The notes under the pieces were generated by a model, which was not told where the DNA came from, did no database searches, and saw nothing but the letters and a program-made list of their open reading frames with translations. A DNA stretch of 64,000 nt from ZC4RG30 sp046347045 (GTDB lineage: Bacteria > Pseudomonadota > Gammaproteobacteria > Steroidobacterales > Steroidobacteraceae): assembly GCA_046347045.1 (NCBI GenBank), contig JAXMGX010000016.1:1-64000 (forward strand). The letters run 5' to 3'. This document shows positions 34,321 through 41,967 of this stretch, piece by piece. Numbering within the stretch: position 1 is the first letter of the stretch; each line of letters starts with the position of its first letter. The position numbers and the translations under genes are program-made.

Positions 34321-35582
34321 ACGCCGCGGACGCCCGCCATGGATTGCATCTGCTGGCGCCGCAACGGCTGCAAGCGGATTTCCCGATATTGTCACGGCGG
34401 GTGAATGGCCATCGCCTCGCCTATCTCGACAGCGGCGCCTCGACGCAGCGCCCGCGCGCGGTGATCGACGCGGTACTGCATTACGAGACGCACCTTCACT
34501 CCAATGTGCATCGTGGCGTGCACACGCTCAGCCAGCTCGCCACCGACGCCTTCGAGGGCGCCCGTGAACGGACGCGCCGCTTCATCAATGCCGCCTCCAC
34601 CCGCGAGATCCTCTTCGTGCGCGGCACCACCGAGGCCATCAACCTCGTGGCCGAAAGCTGGGGCCGCGGCCGGTGCGGCAATGGCCATGTGGGACCGGAC
34701 GACGAGATCATCGTCTCGGCACTGGAACATCACGCCAACCTCGTTCCCTGGCAGCTGCTGGCCGAGGAACGTGGAGCGCGGCTGCGCGTCATTCCCATCG
34801 ACGATCATGGTCAGATCCGGCTCGAAGCCTTCCACGCGCTGCTGAACGAGCGCACGCGGCTGGTGGCGATCACGCATGTGTCCAATGCGCTGGGCACCAT
34901 CGTGCCGCTGCGGCAGGTGATCGACGCGGCCCACCACGCGGGCGTGCCCGTGCTGGTGGATGGCGCACAGGCCGTGGCGCACACCCGGGTGGACGTGCGC
35001 GAGCTGGGCTGCGATTTCTACTGCTTCTCGGGCCACAAGCTGTATGGCCCGACCGGCATCGGCGTACTGTACGGGCGCGAGGCGCTGCTCGCCGCCATGC
35101 CCGTGTGGCAGGGAGGCGGCGACATGATCCGCACCGTGTCGTACGAGCGCAGCACCTTCAACGACCTGCCCCACAAGTTCGAGGCGGGCACCCCCAACAT
35201 CAGTGGCGCCATCGGCCTTGCGGCGGCCATGGACTACGTGGAGCAACTCGGCATCGACAATGTGGCGCGACACGAGCATGCGCTGCTCGACGCCGCCACC
35301 GCCGCGCTGATGCGCATCCCCGGCATCCACATCCACGGCACCGCCGCCGAAAAGGCCGGCATCCTCTCCTTCACGCTCAAGGGTGTGCATCCGCACGATC
35401 TGGGCACGGTGCTCGACCACGAGGGCGTGGCCATCCGCGCCGGCCACCACTGCGCCATGCCGTTGATGGACCTTCTCGGCCTGTCGGCCACTGCCCGCGC
35501 CTCCTTCGGCTGCTACAACACGCTCGAAGACGTGGAGCAGCTCGAAGCCGCCGTGCGCAAGGCCGTGGAGGTATTCCACTGA
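34317..35582 (+). CDS. sufS: SufS cysteine desulfurase
   Basis: 421 residues starting GTG, overlapping the sufD stop. The group II desulfurase motifs are LAYLDSGASTQRPRAVIDAV, FVRGTTEAINLVAESWGRG, the PLP lysine in CFSGHKLYGPTGIGVLYG, and the catalytic cysteine in RAGHHCAMPLMDLLG. It takes sulfur from cysteine and gives it to SufU. The family begins close to the chosen start; the open frame extends far upstream over sufD but that is not real. Confidence 0.96.
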   Translation: MNAADARHGLHLLAPQRLQADFPILSRRVNGHRLAYLDSGASTQRPRAVIDAVLHYETHLHSNVHRGVHTLSQLATDAFEGARERTRRFINAASTREILFVRGTTEAINLVAESWGRGRCGNGHVGPDDEIIVSALEHHANLVPWQLLAEERGARLRVIPIDDHGQIRLEAFHALLNERTRLVAITHVSNALGTIVPLRQVIDAAHHAGVPVLVDGAQAVAHTRVDVRELGCDFYCFSGHKLYGPTGIGVLYGREALLAAMPVWQGGGDMIRTVSYERSTFNDLPHKFEAGTPNISGAIGLAAAMDYVEQLGIDNVARHEHALLDAATAALMRIPGIHIHGTAAEKAGILSFTLKGVHPHDLGTVLDHEGVAIRAGHHCAMPLMDLLGLSATARASFGCYNTLEDVEQLEAAVRKAVEVFH

Positions 35583-36031
35583 TGCAGCTCACCGAGCTCT
35601 ATCGCGAGGTCATCCTTGATCACAACCGCCATCCGCGCAATTTCGGGCGGCTCGATCCGCACGATGCGGAGGCCAGGGGTCACAATCCGCTGTGTGGCGA
35701 CCAGCTCACGCTGACGCTGCGTCGCGAGGGCGATCGCATCGACGACCTGCGCTTCGAGGGCAATGGCTGCGCCATCTCGATGGCCTCGGCCTCGATGATG
35801 ACCGAAGCGGTAAAGGGCAAGGATCGCTCCGTCGCCGCGGAACTTGCGGCGCGCGTGCACGACCTGCTGACGCAGGATGGCGCCGGCACCGAAGGGTTGG
35901 GAAAGCTCGCTGCGCTGTCCGGCGTGCGCGCATTCCCCGCACGCGTGAAATGCGCCAGCCTGTGCTGGCACACGCTCAATGCCGCGCTGGCACAGTCCGA
36001 CGCGGCGCCGCCCACCGTGAGCACCGAATAA
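35582..36031 (+). CDS. sufU: SufU, IscU-like sulfur-relay/scaffold protein
   Basis: 149 residues. Begins QLTELYREVILDHNRHPRNF. Three cysteines sit in NPLCGDQLTLTL, EGNGCAISMASASMM and KCASLCWHTLNAAL, with the SufU insertion AELAARVHDLLTQDGAG between them. This is the zinc SufU type rather than IscU. It relays persulfide from SufS to SufB. Its ATG overlaps the sufS stop and sufT follows at once. Confidence 0.95.
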   Translation: MQLTELYREVILDHNRHPRNFGRLDPHDAEARGHNPLCGDQLTLTLRREGDRIDDLRFEGNGCAISMASASMMTEAVKGKDRSVAAELAARVHDLLTQDGAGTEGLGKLAALSGVRAFPARVKCASLCWHTLNAALAQSDAAPPTVSTE

Positions 36032-36580
36032 ATGGCGCACAGTCACGAACCCTTCGTCATCCAGCGGGAGGTGGACGCGGTGATGGTGCCCTCGGGCCAT
36101 GCCATCAAGCTGCAGCCCGGCCTTGCCGGGTTCATCAGCCAGGCCCTGGGCGGCAGTTTCACGCTGTACATCGAGGGCAATCTGTATCGTCTGGCCGGCG
36201 CGGATGCCGATGCCATCGGCAAGGAACCGCTGGTGGCGCCGGAACTGCCGCCGAACGCCACCGAGGACGATGTGAAAAAGCTCGCCTGGCAGCAGATGAA
36301 GAGCTGCTACGACCCCGAGATCCCGATCAACATCGTCGACCTGGGCCTGATCTACGACTGCAACGTAACGGCCAATGACGACGGCACGCGCAACGTCGAA
36401 GTGCAGATGACACTGACCGCGCCCGGCTGCGGGATGGGCGAGGTGCTGGTGCAGGATGTGCGCGAGAAGATCGAGCAGATCCCCACCGTGCGGCAGGCCA
36501 GCGTGGAACTGGTGTTCGACCCGCCCTGGCGTCGCGACATGATGTCGCCCGCGGCGCAGCTGCAGATGGGCATGATGTAG
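36032..36580 (+). CDS. sufT: SufT, DUF59/MIP18-family Fe-S maturation factor
   Basis: 182 residues. An N-terminal extension with VIQREVDAVMVPSGHAI (SufT-specific) precedes the MIP18 fold: CYDPEIPINIVDLGLIYDCN, then MTLTAPGCGMGEVLVQDV. It helps insert clusters into target proteins. It follows sufU without a gap, completing a sufRBCDSUT set. Confidence 0.93.
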   Translation: MAHSHEPFVIQREVDAVMVPSGHAIKLQPGLAGFISQALGGSFTLYIEGNLYRLAGADADAIGKEPLVAPELPPNATEDDVKKLAWQQMKSCYDPEIPINIVDLGLIYDCNVTANDDGTRNVEVQMTLTAPGCGMGEVLVQDVREKIEQIPTVRQASVELVFDPPWRRDMMSPAAQLQMGMM

Positions 36581-36582
36581 TC

Positions 36583-37026
36583 ATGGCCGCCGCCGTCCCC
36601 GCCTGCGTACTGGTTCGCCACGCGCATGCGGAATGGCCGGCCTGGCGCGGTCGCGATTTCGACCGGCCGCTCACCGACCGCGGGGTCGGCGATGCCCATG
36701 CCACCGGGCGCGCCATCCGCAACGCGGAGCTTCTGCCCATGTGCATCATCGCCAGCGCCGCGCGGCGCACCGAGCAGACGGCACGCATTCTCATGGGTCA
36801 CCTGCAACTGCCCGATGCAGCGCTGCAGCTGCTCGACTCGCTGTACAACGCCGAAGCAGCCGCGCTGCAGGGGGCGCTGGAGGCGGCGGCGGCAGACGGC
36901 GCACTGGTGGTGCTGGTGGCGCACAATCCCGGCATCTCGGAACTGGCGCGCCTGCTGTCGGCCGGGGAAGCGGCCGCGTCGTTCAGACCCGCCGAATGGC
37001 GGGCCTTCGGCATCGCGCTGCGCTAA
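36583..37026 (+). CDS. sixA: SixA-like histidine phosphatase
   Basis: 147 residues of the phosphoglycerate-mutase-like histidine phosphatase family. The nucleophile His is in CVLVRHAHAEWPAWRGRDFD, and the second His in LVVLVAHNPGISELARLL. DRPLTDRGVGDAHATG and SAARRTEQTARILM are the usual SixA landmarks. SixA removes phosphate from phosphohistidine of PTS or phosphorelay proteins. It is the last gene of the suf transcript, two bases after sufT. The 3' end overlaps the convergent gene by four bases. Confidence 0.88.
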   Translation: MAAAVPACVLVRHAHAEWPAWRGRDFDRPLTDRGVGDAHATGRAIRNAELLPMCIIASAARRTEQTARILMGHLQLPDAALQLLDSLYNAEAAALQGALEAAAADGALVVLVAHNPGISELARLLSAGEAAASFRPAEWRAFGIALR

Positions 37027-37604
37027 TTCTTCTGGCGGTACGGCGATGCGCCGGTGACCGCATCGGCGCCTGCATTCGGGGTATCCGCACCGGCCTGCAG
37101 CAACGCCTTCACATCGCCTTCGAGTCCTTTCAGTCCCGAGGACTTGCCAATGGCCAGCGATTCCTCCGGGCTCTTGCCTTCGATCCACCTCGCCCGCAGC
37201 GCCATCATCGCCCCCACGCGGTTGCCCGAGGCGCAGTGCACCAGCACCTGGCCATCGCGGGCCTCGCCCAGCAGGCGGTCGAAGGCGGTCACATTGTCCC
37301 GGGTCAGACCCGCCGCGCCGGCGATGGGCAGTGAGCGGTACTGCATGCCGGCCTTCTCGACCAGGGCCTTCTCATCCAGTTCGGGCGTCTCGCTGGCCGG
37401 GCGCAGGTTGATCACCGTGCGCACGCCGGCCGCGGGCAGGTTCGCGATCATCTGCGCCGTGGGTTGCGCGCTCGCGTGCAGGCGGGAATCGACCGCGATA
37501 TGCGCGGGCAGCGCAGACAGCGCGTCCGCGGGCGCCTCGCCGGCCGTGGCAGTCATTGCGGCAAGCAAGACCAGCAGGCCGCAAACCCTCGTCATCGTGC
37601 GCAT
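37023..37604 (-). CDS. Exported dual-specificity/tyrosine phosphatase-like protein
   Basis: 193 residues with a signal peptide (VCGLLVLLAAMTATAG). The core has RLHASAQPTAQMIANLPAAG and TVINLRPASETPELDE, then the phosphatase loop VHCASGNRVGAMMALRARWI, a Cys-x5-Arg motif. This is the beta-lactamase-hydrolase-like/DUF442-type phosphatase family; the periplasmic substrate is unknown. A TATAAT box (37630-37635, reverse) lies upstream, and a GGAG site precedes the ATG. Confidence 0.82.
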   Translation of the reverse strand: MRTMTRVCGLLVLLAAMTATAGEAPADALSALPAHIAVDSRLHASAQPTAQMIANLPAAGVRTVINLRPASETPELDEKALVEKAGMQYRSLPIAGAAGLTRDNVTAFDRLLGEARDGQVLVHCASGNRVGAMMALRARWIEGKSPEESLAIGKSSGLKGLEGDVKALLQAGADTPNAGADAVTGASPYRQKN

Positions 37605-37629
37605 GCGCTTCTCCAGCTATGTATGTCCG

Positions 37630-37635
37630 ATTATA
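37630..37635 (-). promoter_or_regulatory. Consensus -10 box of the phosphatase-like gene
   Basis: TATAAT on the reverse strand, about 25 bases before the start codon and followed by GGAG. The -35 is not clear. It is 32 bases from a Fur-like palindrome. Confidence 0.45.
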
Positions 37636-37666
37636 GGTTGCGCCTTCCGGCGCGATCGCCGTCGAA

Positions 37667-37681
37667 TGAAAATGATTTTCC
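37667..37681. promoter_or_regulatory. Fur-like palindrome in a divergent promoter region
   Basis: GAAAAT-G-ATTTTC is a perfect 13-bp palindrome. Extended to TGAAAATGATTTTCC it matches 12 of 14 arm positions of the 7-1-7 Fur motif TGATAAT-N-ATTATCA. It lies between the promoters of the secreted phosphatase-like gene and the small exported protein. Iron control of one or both is possible. Confidence 0.45.
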
Positions 37682-37753
37682 TTTGGCTGTTTGGTGATGG
37701 CGCAAATGCGGGCGCATACTCTTGCCGGTCAACGGGAGAGCGAGGACGAATCC

Positions 37754-38224
37754 ATGCGCATGACCTCCAGCACCCTGTTCGCCGTGCTGCTTGCCGCGGC
37801 CGCCAACTGCCTCGCAGCGACGCCCAGCCCCTTCGAGGGCACCTGGAAGCTCAATACCGCGCGTTCGCACTTCGTGCCCGACAAGCCGCCCAAGGAAGTC
37901 ACCCGCACCTATCACTCCGATGGCGACATGATCACCATGACCATCGATGGCATTCGCGCCGATGGCTCGGTCATCTCCGCGCGCGCGAAGTTCCGGCTCG
38001 ACGGCAAGGAATACCACTACGTGGGCACCTCGCCACTGGACACGGTCAGCGTCATTGCGAAGGACGACCACACCTGGCTGTCCACCGCGCGCAAGAAAGG
38101 CGCTCACCTGAGCCAGAGCATCTTCACCGTATCGGCCGATGGCCGCACGTTGACGCAGCAGGTGCGCGGCAAGCGCTCCGAAGGCGGCGACATCAACGAT
38201 ACGCAGGTGTACGAAAGGCAGTAG
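37754..38224 (+). CDS. Small exported protein of unknown function
   Basis: 156 residues: signal peptide (STLFAVLLAAAANCLAA), then an all-beta domain of about 135 residues beginning PFEGTWKLNTARSHFVPD and containing SVISARAKFRLDGKEYHY and TVSADGRTLTQQVRGK. The pattern is like lipocalin-type or DUF4488-like small beta-barrel proteins ('F-x-G-T-W-K-L-N'). The start at 37754 follows GAGCGAGGACG and begins the signal peptide. A -35 TTGGTG and -10 CATACT with an 18-bp spacer may drive it. It stands alone; pntB is convergent 56 bases on, with GC-rich inverted repeats but no clear terminator. Confidence 0.75.
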   Translation: MRMTSSTLFAVLLAAAANCLAATPSPFEGTWKLNTARSHFVPDKPPKEVTRTYHSDGDMITMTIDGIRADGSVISARAKFRLDGKEYHYVGTSPLDTVSVIAKDDHTWLSTARKKGAHLSQSIFTVSADGRTLTQQVRGKRSEGGDINDTQVYERQ

Positions 38225-38280
38225 AGGCGAAAGGCCCGGCACGGCCCGCCGCCGCGCGACCCGCGCCACCGGGCGGCGCC

Positions 38281-39690
38281 TCACAGCGCCTTGACGATTT
38301 CCTCGACCATCTTCTTCGCGTCCGCGAGCAGCATGATGGTCTGATCGAGGTAGAACACCTCGTTGTCGACGCCTGAATACCCGACGCCGGTCATGGAGCG
38401 CTTCACGAACAGCACGGTCTTGGCCTTCTGCACGTCGAACACGGGCATGCCATAGATGGGCGAACTGCGGTCGGTGCGTGCGGCGGGATTCACCACGTCG
38501 TTGGCGCCGATCACGAAAGCCACGTCGGTCTGCGCGAACTCGCCGTTGATGTCCTCGAGTTCGAACACGTCGTCGTAGGGCACCGAGGCTTCGGCCAGCA
38601 GCACGTTCATGTGCCCGGGCATGCGGCCCGCCACCGGGTGGATGGCGTACTTCACCTTCACGCCATGCTCCTTGAGCTTGTCGGCCATCTCGCGCAGCAC
38701 ATGCTGGGCCTGCGCCACCGCCATGCCGTAGCCGGGAATGATGATCACCTGGCCGGCTTCCTTCAGGATGAACGCCGCATCCTCGGCCGAGCCGCGCTTC
38801 CACGGACGATCGATCTTGGTCGCCGCGGCCGTGTCACCGCTGCCCGCGCCGAAGCCGCCAGCGATCACGCCGATGAAGCTGCGGTTCATGGCGCGACACA
38901 TGATGTACGAGAGGATGGCGCCGGACGAGCCCACCAGCGCGCCGGTGATGACCATGGCCACGTTGTGCAGCGTGAAGCCCATGGCCGCAGCCGCCCAGCC
39001 GGAGTAGCTGTTCAGCATCGACACCACCACCGGCATGTCGGCTCCGCCGATGGGAATGATGAGCAACAGGCCGATGACCAGCGACAGCGCGGTAACCGTC
39101 CAGAAGATCCAGTCAGCCTGCTCCACCACGAACCAGCCGATCAGCCCGAGGATTGCCGCCAGCAGCGCGAGGTTGATGACATGCCGGCCGGGCAGCAATA
39201 CCGGCGCGCCCGACAGATTGCCATTGAGCTTCAGAAAGGCGATGACCGAGCCGCTGAACGTGATGGCGCCGATGGCCACGCCCAGGCCCATCTCGATGCG
39301 GCTGGCGGGAAGAATGAGCCCGTCGGCGCCCTGGATGCCAAATCCCGCAGGTTCCAGGTAGGCAGCCGCGGCCACCAGTACGGCGGCAAGGCCGACCAGC
39401 GAGTGGAAGGCTGCCACCAGTTGCGGCATGGCCGTCATCGCGATGCGTCGTGCCACGATGAGACCCACCAGCCCACCGATCACCATGGCGGCGAGGATTT
39501 CCCCGATGCCAGCCAGATGCTGCACCACCAGCGTGGTGACCACCGCCAGCAGCATGCCTGCCATGCCGAAGCGGTTGCCGGCACGGGACGAGACAGGCGA
39601 TGAAAGTCCGCGCAGCGCGAGGATGAACAGCACCCCGGCGGCGAGGTACGCCAGCATGGCCCAGCCCGGCACCGCGTGCAGCGATTCCAT
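38281..39690 (-). CDS. pntB: Proton-translocating NAD(P) transhydrogenase, beta subunit
   Basis: About 469 residues. The N-terminal membrane domain has nine or so helices (AMLAYLAAGVLFILALRG; AMVIGGLVGLIVARRIAMT). The C-terminal NADP(H)-binding domain has IIPGYGMAVAQAQHVLREMA, HPVAGRMPGHMNVLLAEAS, and FVIGANDVVNPAARTD. With the two alpha subunits it makes NADPH using the proton gradient. The ATG at 39690 overlaps the stop of the small membrane subunit; longer readings are not needed. Confidence 0.96.
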   Translation of the reverse strand: MESLHAVPGWAMLAYLAAGVLFILALRGLSSPVSSRAGNRFGMAGMLLAVVTTLVVQHLAGIGEILAAMVIGGLVGLIVARRIAMTAMPQLVAAFHSLVGLAAVLVAAAAYLEPAGFGIQGADGLILPASRIEMGLGVAIGAITFSGSVIAFLKLNGNLSGAPVLLPGRHVINLALLAAILGLIGWFVVEQADWIFWTVTALSLVIGLLLIIPIGGADMPVVVSMLNSYSGWAAAAMGFTLHNVAMVITGALVGSSGAILSYIMCRAMNRSFIGVIAGGFGAGSGDTAAATKIDRPWKRGSAEDAAFILKEAGQVIIIPGYGMAVAQAQHVLREMADKLKEHGVKVKYAIHPVAGRMPGHMNVLLAEASVPYDDVFELEDINGEFAQTDVAFVIGANDVVNPAARTDRSSPIYGMPVFDVQKAKTVLFVKRSMTGVGYSGVDNEVFYLDQTIMLLADAKKMVEEIVKAL

Positions 39691-39977
39691 CAGCGCGACT
39701 TCTTCTTGTACATGGCGAGCATGCGTGCCGTGACCGCGAAGCCGCCGAAGATGTTGACGCTGGCCAGCGCCACGGCGGCAAGGCCCAGCCATCTGCCCAG
39801 CGTGCCATGTTCACCGTGTCCGGCCGCCGCGATCAGCGCACCCACGATGATGACGGAGGAGATGGCATTGGTCACCGCCATCAGCGGCGTGTGCAAGGCG
39901 GGGGTCACCGACCACACCACGTAGTAGCCCACGAAACAGGCCAGCACGAAGATCGACAGGATGGAGATGAAATCCAT
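39690..39977 (-). CDS. pntAB: Transhydrogenase alpha subunit 2 (membrane part)
   Basis: 95 residues with three membrane helices (SILSIFVLACFVGYYVVWSV; ISSVIIVGALIAAAGH; LGLAAVALASVNIFGGFAV). In E. coli this is fused to PntA; here it is split, as in many alpha- and gammaproteobacteria. Two bases separate it from the NAD-binding subunit. Confidence 0.94.
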   Translation of the reverse strand: MDFISILSIFVLACFVGYYVVWSVTPALHTPLMAVTNAISSVIIVGALIAAAGHGEHGTLGRWLGLAAVALASVNIFGGFAVTARMLAMYKKKSR

Positions 39978-39979
39978 GA

Positions 39980-41116
39980 CTACTTCCCCGCGGCCAGGCG
40001 TGGATGTACCGGCGCGCCGCCGCGCGTCAGCCGCACGCCCTGCACGATTTCATCATCGTCGGGCAGCACCATGGCGCGCTGCTCCTTGTTCCAGTACGCG
40101 GCGATGAAGTTGTAGAGATTGCGTGCGTACAGCGCCGAGGATTCCGCAGCCAGATGCGAGGGCGTGTTGGAATAGCCCAGCAGCGTCACGCCATGGCGCA
40201 CCACGGCGGCATCGGCCACCGACCCTTCCACATTGCCGCCCTGCGCCACGGCCAGGTCGAATACCACGCTGCCCGGCTTCATGGTGGCAAGCTGTGCATC
40301 GCTGATCAGCCGCGGCGCAGCGCGCCCGGGAATCAGCGCCGTGGTGATGACGATGTCCTGCTTCGCAAGGTGCCCCGACACCAGTTCGGCCTGCGCGGCC
40401 TGGTATTCGGGCGACATCTCGGTGGCATAGCCGCCCGCGCCCTCGCCCGCGATACCCGCCACTTTCTCGACGAAAATGGCCTTGGCGCCGAGGGATTCGA
40501 TCTGCTCGCGGGTGGCGGCACGCACATCCGTGGCCGAGACCTGCGCGCCCAGCCGGCGCGCCGTGGCGATGGCCTGCAGTCCGGCAACGCCCACGCCCAT
40601 CACGAAGACGCGGGCTGCGGGCACGGTGCCCGCGGCGGTCATCATCAGCGGGAATACGCGGCCGTAGGCGGCGGCGGAGTCGATGACGGCCTTGTAACCA
40701 GCGAGGTTGGCCTGCGAAGACAGCACGTCCATGGACTGGGCGCGCGTGATGCGGGGAATCCACTCCATGGCCAGCGCTTCGATGCCCGCCGCCGCGTACT
40801 GCTGCACACGCTCGCGGCCGGCCAGCGGATCGAGCAGACCCATGAGGCGCGCACCCGCGGCGATTCCCTGCAGCATGGCCGGTGCGGCACCCTGCACGGT
40901 GCACACCAGGTCAGCGCCCGACAGCACCGCGCTGGCCGGACCGACCTCCGCGCCGGCCGCGACGAAATTCTCATCGGCGATGTTCGCACCGCTGCCTGCA
41001 CCGGATTCGACGGCAACAACGGCCCCGAGCGCGACCAGCTTCTTCACCGTTTCCGGTGTGGCTGCGACACGCTTTTCGGTCGGGATGACCTCCCTGAGCA
41101 CGGCTATGCGGGCCAT
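39980..41116 (-). CDS. pntAA: Transhydrogenase alpha subunit 1 (NAD(H)-binding part)
   Basis: 378 residues of the alanine dehydrogenase/PNT family: VLREVIPTEKRVAATPETVK at the N-terminus, the Rossmann motif FVMGVGVAGLQAIATARRLG, the RQD-loop-like region STDVRAATREQIESLG, and DIVITTALIPGRAAPRLISD. It binds NAD(H) and passes hydride to PntB. It is the first gene of the pnt operon. Confidence 0.95.
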   Translation of the reverse strand: MARIAVLREVIPTEKRVAATPETVKKLVALGAVVAVESGAGSGANIADENFVAAGAEVGPASAVLSGADLVCTVQGAAPAMLQGIAAGARLMGLLDPLAGRERVQQYAAAGIEALAMEWIPRITRAQSMDVLSSQANLAGYKAVIDSAAAYGRVFPLMMTAAGTVPAARVFVMGVGVAGLQAIATARRLGAQVSATDVRAATREQIESLGAKAIFVEKVAGIAGEGAGGYATEMSPEYQAAQAELVSGHLAKQDIVITTALIPGRAAPRLISDAQLATMKPGSVVFDLAVAQGGNVEGSVADAAVVRHGVTLLGYSNTPSHLAAESSALYARNLYNFIAAYWNKEQRAMVLPDDDEIVQGVRLTRGGAPVHPRLAAGK

Positions 41117-41142
41117 ACGCAGCCCACATTACTCCAGTTTTC

Positions 41143-41967
41143 CTACGCGGTCACCGGTCCCTCGTCGCGGGCGGCAGCTTCCTGTCGCAGACGCTCGGTC
41201 TCCTCCTCACCCAGGTAGCGGCGCACGCCCGCATGGACCAGGTAGAGAACAGGAATCATCACCACCGCGCAGAGCATCTTGTACAGGTAGTTCACCGTGC
41301 CCACGGCGAGGAACTGCGACACCGGCCAGTGCTGCGGGCCGATCACGAAGGCGATGTACAACACGATGAAGCTGTCGAAAAGCTGGGAGATGACGGTGGA
41401 GCCCGTGGCCCGCAGCCACATCCAGCGCTCGCCCGTCAGCGCCCGGATGCGATGGAACACGGTGACGTCGATGAGCTGCCCCACCAGGAAGGCGATGATG
41501 GAGCCGATGATGGTCCACATGCCCTGGCCGAAGATCAGCGCATAGGCCTTCTGGATGTCGGGCACGCCCAGGGCCGCGTTCGATTCCACCCAGAACGGCG
41601 CGGGCGCAAGCTGGATGGCCACGTACGCACAGAAAAACGCCCACGAGATGAAGGCCACCGCCAGCCACGACACCAGCCGCACGCCGCGCAGGCCGAAGTA
41701 CTCGTTGATCATGTCGGTGAGCACGAACACCAGCGGCCAGTAGATGACACCCGCGGTGAAGTTCAGCGTGCCCGATGCGCCGAGCAGGCTCCAGTTCACG
41801 TCGTTCACGCCCAGCGTGCGCTCCAGCGAGAAGATCTTCACGCCCACGAACTCGGCCAGCAGCGCATCGGTGATGAAGAACCCGGCCAGTGCCAGGAACA
41901 GTCGCGCGCTGCGGTGGCTGGCCAGGTGTCCGATCGCGAAACGCGACGCCTGGCTCACGGGCTTCAC
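41143..41967 (-). CDS. yhhQ: Queuosine precursor transporter, YhhQ family
   Basis: 274 residues with six or more membrane helices. VUT-1/YhhQ features: AEFVGVKIFSLERTL, GVIYWPLVFVLTDMINEYFG, WTIIGSIIAFLVGQLIDVTV, and STVISQLFDSFIVLYIAFVI. It imports a deazaguanine (preQ0/preQ1) for queuosine tRNA modification. The start is GTG, overlapping the sppA stop (GTGA), so it is translated with sppA. Confidence 0.9.
   Translation of the reverse strand: MKPVSQASRFAIGHLASHRSARLFLALAGFFITDALLAEFVGVKIFSLERTLGVNDVNWSLLGASGTLNFTAGVIYWPLVFVLTDMINEYFGLRGVRLVSWLAVAFISWAFFCAYVAIQLAPAPFWVESNAALGVPDIQKAYALIFGQGMWTIIGSIIAFLVGQLIDVTVFHRIRALTGERWMWLRATGSTVISQLFDSFIVLYIAFVIGPQHWPVSQFLAVGTVNYLYKMLCAVVMIPVLYLVHAGVRRYLGEEETERLRQEAAARDEGPVTA

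Noticed and set aside
38225..38280. GC-rich inverted repeats between the small exported protein and pntB as terminator
   Set aside because: The stems are imperfect and lack a following T-run.
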